From Nymphaea colorata (Eukaryota; Streptophyta; Magnoliopsida; Nymphaeales; Nymphaeaceae): 64,000 bases of DNA. Positions 14,201 to 26,600 of the stretch are shown piece by piece. Made by a program: the position numbers and the translations under genes. The first letter of the stretch is position 1. Each line of letters begins with the position of its first letter. Location: assembly GCF_008831285.2 (NCBI RefSeq), contig NC_045139.1, positions 23,292,412 through 23,356,411 on the forward strand. Reading direction: 5' to 3'. The notes beneath the pieces are model-generated. The model searched no databases. It had not been told where the DNA came from and saw only the letters and a program-made list of their open reading frames with translations.

Positions 14201-14642
14201 GCACTCCTTTGACCTGCAACCTGCTCCCAACATCAAACGACCCGGTGACAACGGCATTTTGGTCTTCATAATCGTAGAGCACAGAAAGATATTTGGTGAT
14301 GAAACCAATCTGCGGATAGTTGATATCGCCATTCCTATTGCTCTGGAACTGTGCCTTGATCTTGGCCAGCCCATTGAAGACCCTACAAGAGACCTTGTTG
14401 AGGAAGGCGGAGCTTTCACTATCATACTCGGAAGAGATTCTAACGGCGGGCAATCGCCGAGCCGGAGGAGGAGGCGGAGGGTGGGGGAGAGGAGGTTCGT
14501 CGGTTGGGCATCCTGATATGGGGAGTGAGCTAGGGTTCTTGGGGGAGCGTTCCGGCGGCGATGGAGGGTCAGGGTTTTGGGCAGGGAGAGGGGAGGAATT
14601 GGTGCTCATAACAGCGGTGGTGGTAGAGGAACTCTCCCCCAT
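7549..14642 (-). CDS. OEP37: Outer envelope pore protein 37 (OEP37), chloroplastic
   Basis: OEP37 forms a beta-barrel, cation-selective channel in the chloroplast outer envelope. Exons (minus strand): 14190-14642, 11359-11448, 11076-11246, 10893-10987, 10384-10504, 7549-7680. All junctions are GT-AG and keep one frame, giving 353 residues; the Arabidopsis protein is about 343. The first ~63 residues are Pro/Ser-rich and low in conservation (PPPPPP near 55-60). The barrel follows: RISSEYDSESSAFLNKVSCR, then SVPF-type strands with MPDPSYKVEL, LRFPHGEILLEE, the hallmark SFAFKRRFGPSDKL (exon 4), YWNAVYKHTFGNDFKVKAGY and VRLGWASLW (exon 5), and LQLMLQVPQDN...FRLKKRWDL at the C-terminus. The start ATG at 14642 follows a GA-rich leader. 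Introns 1 (2.7 kb) and 5 (2.7 kb) carry repeats. Recognition rests on remembered family sequence; I am confident. Confidence 0.95.
8130..8215. repeat. (TA)n / (TG)n microsatellite in OEP37 intron 5
   Basis: A TATATATA-rich block with TGTGTGTG and (AATA)n segments lies next to sequence around 8095-8130 containing GGGTGACTCTGAATAGCTAG. That flank resembles the terminus of the foldback element at 28884-29142 (GAGTGACTCTAAAAAGCCAG), so this is probably a decayed member of the same family. Confidence 0.5.
9841..10110. repeat. Long polypurine tract in OEP37 intron 5
   Basis: About 270 bp of the plus strand is nearly all A and G, built from GGAAGGAA, AAAGAAAAG and GGGAGGGA blocks with rare T or C. 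About 80 bases (roughly 9850-9930) are uninterrupted purine. In the OEP37 transcript the same tract is polypyrimidine. Open frames across it are Phe/Ser-rich artefacts of composition. Confidence 0.85.
12376..12540. repeat. 60-bp tandem repeat in OEP37 intron 1
   Basis: The phrase ATACAGCCTATTATTGCCC ends at both 12480 and 12540, preceded each time by GAGT(C/A)AG(C/C). The intervening part (AAAATAGGGG...ACCCAG) also recurs, more diverged, from about 12376. The unit is about 60 bp with two good copies and one partial copy. Confidence 0.7.
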
Positions 14643-15832
14643 TGCGCCCGAGAGAGAGAGAGGAAGAAGCGGCCTTGACGACCCCAGGAAGCGATGATTT
14701 TCTGGTGGAGACGATATTTCGAACTCGAAAAGCGTGTGATTTACTGTGGCAAATCTTGACTGTCGAGCGGGAGGATCAGTGTGGACTCGATGCGACCTGG
14801 CTTTGATTTTTTGGCCCAGCGATCCAAGGTTTACCCGACAAAAACCAATTTCTCATGCGTCTTCAACGGTGGAGAAGAACTTACGGGTCTCAGCCAAACT
14901 TTTCATAATATGTTACTGCAACGCCCTCAGGCGTTTTTCCAAATTTGCTTCAGCTATGACGGCGGAGGTAGGTCACCTATTCGAGGGGCATGAGCATCAA
15001 CCCTCTGTATATTAATGGAGTTTTACATTGTAATTTGAAATTTTCCAAGATCTTTGTCAAAAGTATCACCATCCAACCTGCTTCAAAGTAAGAACGTCAA
15101 CCGATCAAATTAGAATGAGATATCCACTTTACCGTATTCTTTTTTTTCCGATATTTATATCTTCGAATTCAAATTCAGATGAAGAAAGTCTATCCTATGT
15201 CTAAATCTGAAATCTGAATCTAATCAGAATCTGATTTTTAAATCAGAGCTCAAAACACATTATGAAGTCTTAAGGAAATTTTTCCCTCTTTTTCTTCTTT
15301 AGTTTTTTCTTTTAAGAACTTGAAGTCTCTAACCTCTTTATGCTCTCATGACTTTCATAATACCTTAAAGGGCTGTTTGGATGACAGCCGAAAACTGGGT
15401 TTTAAAGGCAAAACACCGTTTTGGCTCTAAAACCCCGTTTTGGACTGGTATAGATATTCTCAACAAAATTCATCAGTTTTTTTCAGGCCCTTTGTAAAAC
15501 TGAGTTTTTGGAAACCAGTTATTAAAAACTACTTAGAATATAATTCTTTTCCAAAATATGGCTTACCAAACACCGTATTTGAAACGGTGTCATTCAAATG
15601 CTTCGTAAAATATTTCTTGCTAAAGGAAAATAAACTACCTCTTCTATTATTCAAGATACATATGCGATTAATATTAAGAAATTAAGATGCAGTTAGCATT
15701 TATATGTATTCAATTTTGCAGGTAGTGTAGCAAAGCGGATGCTAACCGGAAACAGTAATAGTTTAATTTGAATTGGACGATATGCATGCAAGCATCAATA
15801 TTTTTTTCTTTTTTCCACTAAGTCCCTCTTTG

Positions 15833-16010
15833 CTAGGGGTAGAAAGAAATTTTTTATGAGGGGGACCGAATTGTAGTTTCAGTATAATTTTTTTTTTTAA
15901 ATTTTTATATAGGATGATTTTTTATTTAATTTTCATATAAATTTTTAAGGAAAATGTTTTTGAGTGGGAGCCAAGGTCCCTGCTGAACCCTCCTCGGCTC
16001 TGCTCCTTTG
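15833..16010. repeat. Short interspersed repeat with 'GGCTCCGCC'-type ends
   Basis: It begins CTAGGGGTAGAAAGAAATTT followed by a GAGGGGGACC motif, has an AT-rich core, and ends GAGCCAAGGTCCC...CCTCGGCTCTGCTCC. Related ends (CTGGCTCCGC, CTTGGCTCCGCC) occur near 17385 and 46835, and the opposite end with CCATGGCC appears near 46620 and 57765. These look like pieces of one non-autonomous plant repeat family. Confidence 0.45.
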
Positions 16011-16289
16011 CTTCATGTGGTTCTATGGAGAGGCAGAGGCGACCAATTCTGCCTCTACTATAGTTTCCTCTTTCTTTGTTTCAAAAACTTTTGGAAGGTA
16101 GCCGCTGAGTGGGGGTTCACGGTTTCTGGTGACTTCAAAGGCAAGAGATCGCCGGAGTCAGCGACCGAGTTGAATATTCATAGCTAAAGAGTTATGACAG
16201 TGTAAAATTTAAATTTTAAGAGGCACTAATATATAACTAAACAAAGATTATAATAAAATTAATATATAAATAAGACAATTTATGTGTAC

Positions 16290-16790
16290 TACTGTAGAGG
16301 TGGGCATGGGGCCGTATCAGCCCGATAAGTTGGGCCTTGGCCGGCCAAGTTTTCTTTTAGTAAAAAAATTCCAGAAACATACATTATATACACATTTGTG
16401 AAGAAAAATATATAAAAATATAATTAAAATTTAAAAAATTATTAGGTCCAGTCCGAGCCCAAACCAGGCCAGGGGCCTGAAAGCCTGGCGAGTCCCTGGC
16501 CCGACACCCACCGTTGTGAAGAAAAATATATAAAAATGTAATTAAAATTTAAAAAATTATGCCCGACACCCACCCTTGTGTACTAGTGTGAGCAATGACA
16601 CCCCTACTGCATTGGAGCAAAACAATTTAAAAAAAAAAAAGTTCGAAACAGGGATCATACCCCTAAGGGTGGGCATGGGGCAGGGTACCAAGGGTGGGCA
16701 TGGGGCAGGGTACCAGGCACCCAGCCCAACTTGGGCCCAAGCCTGGACCCTAATTTGGGTGCCGGATCACCTCGAGTTGGCCTGATTTCA
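16290..16790. repeat. GGGTGGGCATGGGG repeat cluster with local duplications
   Basis: The motif GGTGGGCATGGGGC occurs at about 16302, 16668 and 16691; the last two belong to a direct tandem duplication of about 24 bp. A second duplication repeats GAAGAAAAATATATAAAAAT (near 16399 and 16519) with the following AATTTAAAAAATTAT. GGCC/GGGCC-rich blocks mark a degenerate interspersed repeat also glimpsed near 54140-54250. Confidence 0.6.
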
Positions 16791-17795
16791 CAATCTGAAT
16801 ATGAATTTTAAAGTCAATCTAAATTTTGAATCAAATTTTGCCGATTTTCAAAATGTAAGAGCATTGGATATAAAATATTTGTTTACAATTAAGCTCGATC
16901 TGAATCTCAACATGAATCCAGCCATATATTTATGTATATTAGAATATGAATTTGAATCCGATCTTTTTTTTCTAATCAGACATTAGCTTTTTTTCATATC
17001 TATTTTTTTTAAAGAAATTCGATTGGATTATCCAATTCAAATCAGATATATTGACATATCTATATTACCATACAAAAGATTATTTATGTACAACCAAACG
17101 AAAGATTATTTAAATACAATAGTTTAAGCTTGCGCTAAAACTGCGTATTAGACGTCATTATTTGTATGCATTATTACTTTTACCTTTGAAATGGTAAACA
17201 AAGAACACTATTGTAAAATAAGAGACTGCAGCGTAGCCTCATGGTGACTGGTGTGGGCAGTTGCTCATACTAGTCTCTTAAAAGTTCTTTATTTTTAAAT
17301 AAGAATGATATATATATATATATAAAGTGTCCCACCAGATTTGAGTATTTTTAAACAAGTGCCCATCCAACGAATTTTCCTGGCTCCGCTACTACATCAA
17401 ACATGTCAACTACTAAGTTTGAGGTGGAGATGTTTGACTAGAAGATTATAGAAACATTGTTGAGAATATGAATCTCATGGCAATGCCTGTAGATGAACAA
17501 GACTTGGTAATTTGCTTCTTTTTTTGTATTTAAAGAATATTATTGCAGCCGTGGCATTGAGCAGGTATGTTGCAAATGTTATCTATACCGGTGGTATTTC
17601 TCATCCGTACCGACCTATATCAACTCAAGACACCATTGCTTAAGCTGTACTGGTGACTTATTGACCGTAACGATGAAGTTGAATGGAGATTATGAACATG
17701 AAGTTTGTAACAATGAGAGCGGGAAACACAATGAAGGAATTGCATGGTCGACAAATTCTTAACAACACTTGCAACAATCTTCGCTTCATTCATAT

Positions 17796-18113
17796 TGGTC
17801 TTTGATGTTTGATGGTATGCTTTAACAATCTAATAAGTTGGACTCTTAGAAATAGATTCTGCTCCCTTTTCATGCAAGCCCACCAATAGCTTTCTTCATG
17901 CCTGCATGGATCTTTTACTTGGATGCATAGTGCTTCTTCTAAGATCACTCTTTTAAGCTCCTTATTGTTAGAAACACAATTTTTTTCAATCATCACTATA
18001 TTTTCTTCATTCACTTTAAATTCATGTTTTTCTCCTTCCTTAGTTCCTTTGTATTGCCCAAACAATTTTTTGCAACTTTTCATCTTGAGCTTGTAATTCC
18101 TTGTTTCAATCAT
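17796..18113 (-). pseudogene. Probable LINE (non-LTR retrotransposon) remnant
   Basis: A 107-codon open segment contains a charged helical stretch, then EESYWWACMKREQNLFLRV and, at the end, KHTIKHQRP. Plant L1-type LINEs have, between endonuclease and reverse transcriptase, the order YW...KSR..WL.EGD.NT.FFH...K.QRR; the spacing and the HTIKHQR ending match, but the middle has decayed, probably by frameshift. No catalytic motif survives. The assignment is by resemblance only. Confidence 0.4.
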
Positions 18114-19201
18114 ACAGAATGGGCGTATAATCCATTACTAGCTCAGCCCTTGCGGAAGATGCACTTCCATTTTCTCGATCTAAGTATATTCTCAGCAATT
18201 TAATCTCTCTACCACGCTGGTCATGTTGCGGAGCTGGTTATATGCACCGGAATTTTTTGATGATCAAAATGTTTTCGGTTAACAAAACAAAAATAGTTTT
18301 TTTGTAAGGACAGAAAAAACCCAAAAACATTTTTTTAAAATAATTTCCACAGTACCCGTTGCTTCATCTTGATCAACACGAAAGCTGCCTGCACTGCAAC
18401 CCTCATTAGGAACCACAAGACGAACACGCGCTCGGCGGTATGAAACAAGAACTGCCCACGATGAATTCCGATCAAAAGAACAAATCCAGCCTTCGCCAGA
18501 GGGGAAGAAGAGAATACTTCAGATCAGCTCATCCGATGAGATCAATATCACATTGAAGCAAAACAGTTTCCTCGCCCGAATTCCCAATAAACGCTGAGGG
18601 TGGTAGGTTTCCCAGTGTACAAACTCTCTCAGGGTCATTGCCTCGAAACGAATTTTCGTGTTGAACCCCACGATATTCAGCAATCCGTTGCTTCTTCATC
18701 CTCTCCCCCCTCTCCGTGCCCTCGGGTCGCCACCGCCGTGCCGGGGAGATGGGTCGGCCGCCTACTGATCCCCCTGCTCTCGGCCGACCTTCTGCTTCCC
18801 CCGCCCAATTACTGCAGAGATAAGTCATAACAACTTCTTGTCAATCTTCTTTTACCAGTTTTACCTGGTAAATGCGTTTCAGAGTTCACGCTGAAAATGA
18901 ATGGAGATAAACGAAAACGCCTACCACGGTGCATTTAATGTGGGTATCCACACAAACATCTCATATGCAGTTGCTATCATCTCCACGAGACGCTTGCGTA
19001 GCAGGCGGCCATGGTGGAGCTCCAAATGGGGACAATTTTAGGAATCGAAGCCTTATCCATTATCCTGTATGGACCAATGGGATGCAAGTACTCCCAGGAG
19101 CGTGGCCTTCCACGCCAGCTGCTTGTTTCAGAAGATAAGGGAAACTTTTAACAGTATTCAATTGCTCGTCAGGTCCTCGCCACACTGCAGTGTCCGGAAA
19201 G

Positions 19202-20319
19202 ATGGGAGCCATAGCTCGCGCGTTACCTTCATCAACAGCGACGTCGGCATTAGTCGCATCAACCAAGAGGAATAGACCAGCGGCTGCAGGGCTCGGCAGA
19301 ATCCAGTGCGCTCGTAGCCTTCCCTCTTCCACCTCCCTCGCTCGCGATGGCAAATATGAACCAAGTAGAAGGCATGTAAATCCGATCTTTATCTTAATTA
19401 TCTGATTTCTCGCTCCGTCCATTTTCGACGGCAATCTGCATATATGTGTCGTGATTGCCTTCCTGCATCAGTTCACAGCTCAAAACCAAGAAATGGCTCA
19501 TTTGTCCTCCTCTGCCACGCCCATTGTGTAAAACTGCTCTGCAAATTCATTATTCAGAAGATCTGCTTATAGGAGCTCTACCCATCCTAGCAGGCATAGC
19601 TTGTGAAAATTTTGAACCCAGTTTGAACTTCAACCAATAGTTAGATGAGTACAATTTGTGAGTGGCAGGAGTTTTTCCTATAGAAAACGGAAACAAAATG
19701 AAGAAAAGAATGATATGTGTGCCTCTTGCCCTTATTTTAGCCAGCAAATGTCAACTCAGTGTGATAGCTATTGCCAGTATTCGTCACCTTCAAGTTCTTA
19801 CATAGAGGGTGTGTAATGTCATTGATCATAGTTCATGGTCTTCTGGATGATAAGCGTCGTAATTTGAATATAGTGGAATGTGACTTGCAGAAATTCTGTA
19901 ACGGTTGTTTTCCAGTTGGTCCAAATTTTTCCTGCTTTTTTATTTCATCGGGACGTTTTCCGACGAAGCTGACTGTGATCTGCCTGTGACGGTGATGCAG
20001 GGTCTTGACGTGGGGAGCAATCGGGACCTTGCTAAGCCTGTCAGTGACCGAGAACGCTAGTGCAGCAAAGAGGAGGCCGCCTGCTCAGGAAGAGACACCA
20101 AAGAACGACCCCAATGTGAGCGGCGTGCAAGCCAAAGTTCTTGCTAGCAAGAAGAGGAAAGAAGCCATGAAGGAAGCCATGGCCAAGCTTAGAGAGAGAG
20201 GGAAGCCCGTCAATCAACTTTCTTCGGCTCCCCAGCCGACTCCAGAACCACCTTCTTCAACTCCCGAACCGACTCTCGAATCACCTTCTTCGACTCCCGA
20301 TCTGCCTTCCCCACAATGA
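19202..20319 (+). CDS. Chloroplast-targeted protein, possibly lumenal (unnamed)
   Basis: Two exons, 19202-19371 and 20001-20319, give 162 residues. Residues 1-57 are Ala/Ser/Thr/Arg-rich and nearly acid-free (MGAIARALPSSTATSALVAS...), a typical chloroplast transit peptide. Then come RR, VLTWGAIGTLLSLSVTENASA and AKRR: a twin-arginine pair, a hydrophobic span and an ASA cleavage-like site, which together resemble a thylakoid Tat signal. The mature part has a conserved-looking DPNVSGVQAKVLASKKRKEA motif with a Lys-rich helix (KEAMKEAMAKLRERGKPV), then a Pro/Ser tail with repeated PxSSTPEP(T) units. The acceptor at 20000 requires a phase-2 donor; the only suitable one is a GC donor, AAG|GCATGT at 19372. 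A GT at 19376 would be out of frame unless an extra exon exists. I recall similar plant proteins but no name or function. Confidence 0.7.
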
Positions 20320-20739
20320 TCTGGCCTCAAGGATAATTCGAACAGACCAACCTTGGAGCTACCGCCTGTAATTTCATCATTTCTGCATATCTGAGAACAC
20401 TAATGCTACTGGCTCCTGAAATAAAAGCATTGAGTTCTCCATGATTGACGTGGAAGGACAGTTTATCGATTCGAAAAGTTTCAAAAGGCACAAAAGCGTT
20501 CTATCATATCTGTGGAGGATACTTTCCAATCCAAAGAGTGAAGATGTCAATGGATGGGCTTCAGATCAGATGTACTATCTCCCAAATTTTGTTAATCATG
20601 GGTAGCTCTATATATGCTTCAATTTTAATGGCTCCCCAAGTACTACTTTTGTTCACTTTTGATGCCCTAACAAAGAAGATAATCAAATATCAAACTTCCA
20701 TAGTGCATACAGGTGCTTGCATACTTCTAGATTGGGCGG

Positions 20740-21130
20740 CACACGAGTGAACTCAAGTTGGGCCAGCTCGAGCTTGACTCGACTCAAAAAACTTGAGTTC
20801 GATAGAACGAGCTTGAGCTCAAGCTCGACTTGGCAATACAGCGTCGAGCTCGAACTCAACTCGTTTAACTCATTTCATTAAGTATGTTTCATTTCTTTTA
20901 ACTGGTTAATTCATTTAACTCGATTAACTCATTTAGTTGCTACTCATTTAATTATTTTCTCATTATATTTCAACATTCATTATTTAATTGAGACGAGTCG
21001 GATTCTTAAAACTCAAGCTTGACCCACTTAACAATTCGGGCATACATTTAAACTCAAGCTCGACTTGTTTATAAATGAATCAAGTCCAAGTCGAATTCGA
21101 GCTGACTTGACTCATTGTGCAAGCCTACCT
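20740..21130. repeat. Degenerate GAGCTCGAGCTTGACTC interspersed repeat
   Basis: It is rich in variants of CTCGAGCTTGACTCGACTC, GAACTCAACTCGTTTAACTC and CAAGCTCGACTTG, and carries TTTATAAATGAATCAAGT. A second copy at 53430-53770 has TTTATAAATGAGTTGAGC and the same vocabulary in the opposite orientation. This is a common style of non-autonomous plant repeat; no coding capacity is seen. Confidence 0.6.
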
Positions 21131-22857
21131 CGAGACAATTTCTCAAGTTGCAAATGTTCCAAATATGACAAGTTTGGAAGGAAATCAAGATCAAATTGGA
21201 TTCCAAAAACTGATGCGCATACGGCCAATACATCAATTTTAAATGTGCTGGTTCTAGGAAATGATCCCTCGCTTTCCATCAGGGTCACGATTTTCCAATT
21301 GAGCTTAACATCCACTTGCTTAAAATCTAAAGCATTTCATTGAGAAGACTTGTATACTGTGGTCAATCTGTTGGTTTTGGGAGTAAAAACCTATGGTTGA
21401 ATACGAGGCCAAGCAAGTTGACATTTACTTAGTAATGGCCAGGCTAACTTCTGATGATGGTAGCAATTATGGCCCTCCAAATTATCCAAACTGGCATGAA
21501 ATTTGAACATTAACACTGTTCCTCCCTATAATTGTAGAGAGTCATGCTTTAAAAGTTCTCCTTCCCCAAAATTTGTCATCACTACACGTGCTGCTCTTTT
21601 TCTTGTTTTAGGACATATGCAGGGAGCGGCACATCCATCAACTACAGTGTTATGCATTCACCTTTGGCAGTGTAGAGTGATAACATCCACCTGAATCGAA
21701 ACTGATGACCAATCTTTCACCACCACACCAATCTTTCTAGTTAAGTGCACTTCGCGGCACTCTTTTCCAAAAGCGGAGAGCTTGAAGATCACTATAGTAC
21801 TCAGCATACTTAGCATATACTTTAGTCAAACATCCAAATTTGATTGTTTTCAAACAGAGGCTTAATCTTTCGTTCCTATATCCCACGTCAAGGTGCTTTA
21901 AATGATCACAATGTCTTGTTCCACATTTCCTAATGCAGAAGCAGGTAAAAGAATATCGAATTTTCAGCATAAGCATTGATTTTGGATGGATATTGCTATA
22001 CACCTAAAAATTTTGGCCAGAAGTCACCATTAGACCTTGGTTCTACCTACCTCTTTCTAGGTAACTTTCCTAGTTTGTTCTGCACTCTTATGTGGGAAAA
22101 CATTATCCTACTTTGCCATGCTTCACTGAGAGAAGTTTCAAGGCATATCTCATGTTTGACTTAAGCTCTTATGTCTTCCTTTCACAACTTGAGCTGCCCC
22201 AGTTCGGTTAAAAACTTTGTACATATTGGTCCAAGATTCAAAAATGCTTACAACTTTATCTTATACTAAATTACTATAGAAACTACAGTGACATGAGAAA
22301 GATTGAAATGAAGATTCATTTGATCTCGAACCTAACCACAAATTGATGATTTCATAGGCCACTGAATCAGCAACTAGTTCAGATGCAAGATTCACTCAGT
22401 TTAGAACTTAATGCAAAGATGGTTAGTATGATATCATGCTTTCACCAATGTCAAGTCGCGGCATGACAATTGCAATGAAAGAAGGCATATAATCTGCCAC
22501 TAGATGATTCTAGTATCGACCAGCACTTGTTCCACTGTGAATGTCCAATGCATCATTCAATTTGGTTTATTGGATCATTCTGTTGACATTCAGAGCTTTT
22601 CGAGAGGAGGTACAATCTATAATTTCGACCTAAGATGGCAAAGTTACTACACAGTTTCGAGAACGCAAAGGAGACGGAGGTCATCTCAATGCGTCAATGG
22701 CCTGCTTAGATCTTCGGGGTAAAATGATTCTGTTGTCTGATGAAACCGATTAGAAAGGCTGTTAATATGTTTCATGTGGGAAGTCACGTTGCACAGGTAA
22801 GGGGTGCAGAGGGCTATGACATTCCGTACCGAAAAAAAACATGCATGGTTGCAAGTT

Positions 22858-22861
<4 letters not shown>

Positions 22862-22912
<51 letters not shown>
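22862..22912. repeat. (TA)n microsatellite
   Basis: About 25 uninterrupted TA units. It generates spurious Ile/Tyr open frames on both strands. Confidence 0.95.
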
Positions 22913-22913
<1 letters not shown>

Positions 22914-23633
22914 CGCCTTTATTAAAAAAGTTCGCTACAAAATTCAATCTATTAAAAAAAGAAAAACTAAAACTTTAGATATAGGCTATCAGAAGTCAAA
23001 GCTTTAGATATAGGCTATCAGAAGAAATTGCATGATCACCATCGCGATTCATCAATCTGTAGACTGATATATCTGAGTCATAGCCATAGATTGGAACAAT
23101 AAAGTTGCATTTAACTACCTGGAACACATAGCTTAGAACTTCATTCCATAAGGAAGAGAGAGCGAGAGAGAGGCCGCGGTTCTAGACTGCTAAGATCCGA
23201 GAGATTCATCTGTATTTTTGAAATTCTAAAAATTAAGATTCTGCCGCTATTGACATCCATTTTTCCTTGCCTTCAAGGCGTTTTAATATCTTTGGCCATC
23301 CAATTTTCGGGACCCATTTGCACACATAACTAGCAGCTCTTAACAGACGTGTCATGGTACAGTCGGCTCCCTAAAAATGTGGGCCTCCATGAAAAACTTG
23401 GGTAAACATGATTTCCACTTCTATTACAACAATAGTTTTACAATATGATTGGCACAGTAGTTCTTCGAGAAAAATATTAAACTCATCTAGCTTTATTTTT
23501 TCTTCCATTAAATTCCGAGTCGTTATAACAACTCTACATAATTTATTGGTTCCGACACAACAGGCAGAGAAGGGAGTTTAACAAAAAGACGCTGAAAAGG
23601 AACTCTTCACCAGAAGCTTACCGCGGGAACAGC

Positions 23634-26600
23634 CTATGCTTGCATAAAGCTTGCATACTTTGCACCAAGGAAAAGTCTCTGCGCGCAAAGCAGCGCATTC
23701 TTGCTTACCTCTGAGCTTTCATGATTCATGAGCTTCATGACCCGCTGTTTTGCTTTTAGATCATTCACAATCCCTCTGCCAGCTGGATGGTGCTGGATAA
23801 ACTGTGATATATCATGACATGCAACAGCAAGAGCTCTTGGATCTGAAGATGTATCAAGTATTGTAACCAGCACGCGCAGTATCTGCATTTTTTCCAAGTA
23901 GAAAACCTTCAAAATGAAAAGGTGCGGAGCAAGCCAAACAGAACCAAGAAACAGAGTTACACCAGTGTTTAGCAAGAGAAACTAGAAATTAATTGGTAAT
24001 CAACTTCACCAGGCCATGAACGGCGTGCCTGAAAATTGGTCTGATATAATATCGGATCTTTCACTTAATAATCCGAAAATGAGAATTATAAGACCACACA
24101 ATTCTTCATATCTTAGTTTTACAGAACATTTCTTCTAAACTGCACGATTCCTGCAGTGATGGAGCCATGTATGGTGAGGGTGAACACCAGACTACCTAGG
24201 GTCCTAGAGTAATCAATTTTAAATTGAAGAATGTGAGAATTTCATCAATTTTCTTAAATTACTGTCTGCCTAACCCCGTTTCCCTCTTAAAGCTTTTATG
24301 TTCTATTTTTTGCCCTTTAAGAGTGAAAGAAGATTCTAGCCCACTCTGTGACAAAGTAAAAAGGCCTGTTTTTTCTGTGTAAAATACAGTAGCATGAGAT
24401 GCATTCTTGAGACAAGGGGTACAGGCAGAAAAAATGATTCAGAAGTTAGAGAAGTTGATTACCAAACTATAAGTCTGTTCAATTTATGCTTTAATTGCTC
24501 CAAACATAGTTCTCTGCACCACATTTTCCAAGCAAACCACCGACAAACAGAAAACTTAAAGTAGTTTATAATTTAGGTTCACGTTTAGATTTAAAATTCA
24601 ATTTAACTAATTTTTCTGGAAAAAAATTTTACGAGCTTATTGTTTTTTACAGTAATAAATAAGATCTTAAGCTACACTTTTAGAACTTACTATTTTACTT
24701 TTGTCAAAAGCACAAAAACTTAATATTAACTCTCTAACAACCTGTATTTATTTCATACATTATTTAGTAGTATGTGAAAATTCAAAGAAAACCATGAATG
24801 AGGTGAGTTTCTTAATCTACTATTAATAAAAACACAAAATAATTATTTTTCAATATAACGTTAAAAAAAAGTTCTTTTAAAATATCTTCTCTTTGATAAA
24901 TCCCATGATATTTTTATATGTGTTTGATTGCACAGATAACTACAATTTTCCTTTTCCGTTTTTTATTTGATTGACTTGCAATTTGATTGGAACTTTATGC
25001 CCAACTCCCAGGTAAAATTTCTAGCTCCAGCACTGAACTCTTGACACCTTGTAGTTTTCCAGGTGATTTTCGGTCTAAACCACTAACAATCACCTAGAGT
25101 TGTAGGAAACACACCACTCTAAGGGCATGTTTGATTACACATATAGATTATATGTCTTACTGTATAACACTCAGTCAAAATGTAAACCATACAGCTGGGA
25201 ACTTTTTTTTCAGTTTCAAATAAAAAACTGTCGTTGTTCTGGATTCCTAGTCAGACCTCAAATAAAAACTGTGGTTCTTCTGGATTTCTAGTCAGACCTC
25301 AGGAAGTCAGAGAGAAAACCCTGAAATAAGTAATTCAGAACACACCATAAAAAAAATTGGGTAATTAAACAAGCTCTTAATTTTGTTCACTGAGTGGCAG
25401 TGACATGTTTATATTCCATGGCTACCAACCACGTGGCCAATGACTAATCAGCCGGCTAACGACTAGCATGAGTAGTCATCTATGTTGGCAATACAGCAAC
25501 ACATACAGCAATTTGGATAGTCTGCCAACTTTAGATCAGCAAATTGAAAAGAAGATGAATATTTTATAAAGCAATGCTCAACACCTTTAATCAGCTTTCT
25601 ATCTGGACTATAGATAATAGAGATTCTACTTTTAACAAATAACTAAATATTCTATCGTTCGTATATATGATATCTGCAAAAAGAAAACAAAGGAAATGAA
25701 AGGCACCAGATTTCCCATTCTGGATGACAACACAAGCTTCTCTATCATTGCCAAACCAAACTGATGGAGAGGAATGCCAAGCAGTATCATACAGGCACAC
25801 TATCACTTGAAGGACAAAAGAATACCTGAAAGTTATTCTCCTCAAAGTTTGTGATATTTTCACGCCAGAAGACAGGATCTTTGTGCATAGGGGACCAATC
25901 CAGATGACCAAGAAGGACCTCCTGCTTATACTTGTCAAAGGAACTTAACTGCTTGATATTGTCCTTTAGCCCTTCTTCTAATTGATCTAGAACATCTAAA
26001 AGATCCTGTAATCAGGAGCAGTTAGAATACGTTAATATTGTTTCCATGTCATGGATCAAAGAAAGCAGCGGCCAAAAGTCCCTATATAGAGTATAGATGA
26101 ATTCCTACAAAAACTGAAGCAGAACCACACAAATAGAACATCTCTCAAATTAAGGAAAACAGTTAGAGACGAAACTCAGTTTTCTTAAGAGAAAGCCCAA
26201 AGAGTTGGCTATGATAGTCCATATAACAGCTTGATTGTCTGAGTAGGTAAAACACGATTTCAAAAAACCCTATTAGCACTTATACTTGATGGATCAATGC
26301 TTACATAAAAATTTTGTACTCAGTAAATAAGTGAGGCTGCAGACGGTTACAGGATTAAACAAATTCTTTTCCTTGAGCCATCTCAACCTTTGGCCCACCT
26401 TTTGTATGCAAGAACAAACTTAAGAAGGATTTGCTAGATTTATCTCCACGCCAACGGCCTTGTTTCATCTGTTTAGATCTCCACTCAGGATAGATCCCTC
26501 CTAGGCTCCTAGAGAGCAAAGTCTGGTTCATTGTCACAATTAATGGGAAGCCAAACCTGGCATTGTTTCCTTCTGTGCTGGAAGGACACTTCATTCAGCA

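Larger units (their letters stand above)
14700..19201. other. Intergenic repeat-rich region
   Basis: This lies between the OEP37 start and the chloroplast-protein gene and includes the OEP37 promoter on its left side. Recognisable content is listed separately: a short element at 15833-16010, a GGGTGGGCATGGGG repeat cluster at 16290-16790, and a LINE remnant near 17796-18113. A GC-richer block at 18520-18830 has open frames on both strands that I cannot assign; it may be promoter or leader sequence for the gene at 19202. Confidence 0.5.
20320..23633. other. Intergenic region between convergent genes
   Basis: This spacer separates the chloroplast-protein gene from the 3' end of V-ATPase subunit H. 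It contains a GAGCTCGAGCTTGACTC-type degenerate repeat (20740-21130) and a long (TA)n tract (22862-22912). A minus-strand open segment at 21737-22003 is not recognisable. A direct repeat of TTTAGATATAGGCTATCAGA (about 22974 and 23002) is visible. Nothing else is supported. Confidence 0.5.

Noticed and set aside
14199-14697. Open frames on the plus strand across 14199-14697
   Set aside because: They are antisense to OEP37 exon 1, whose protein matches the family; the plus-strand frames exist because the exon is GC- and Pro-rich.
18529-18830. Open frames on both strands in a GC-richer block
   Set aside because: Neither resembles a known protein, neither joins clearly to another exon; more likely promoter or leader DNA.
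19060-19434. 124-codon minus-strand open frame
   Set aside because: Antisense to the transit-peptide exon (19202-19371); no recognisable motif and composition explained by the sense frame.
21737-22003. 88-codon minus-strand frame with Cys and Tyr-rich segment
   Set aside because: I could not link it to any family or exon structure; left unannotated.
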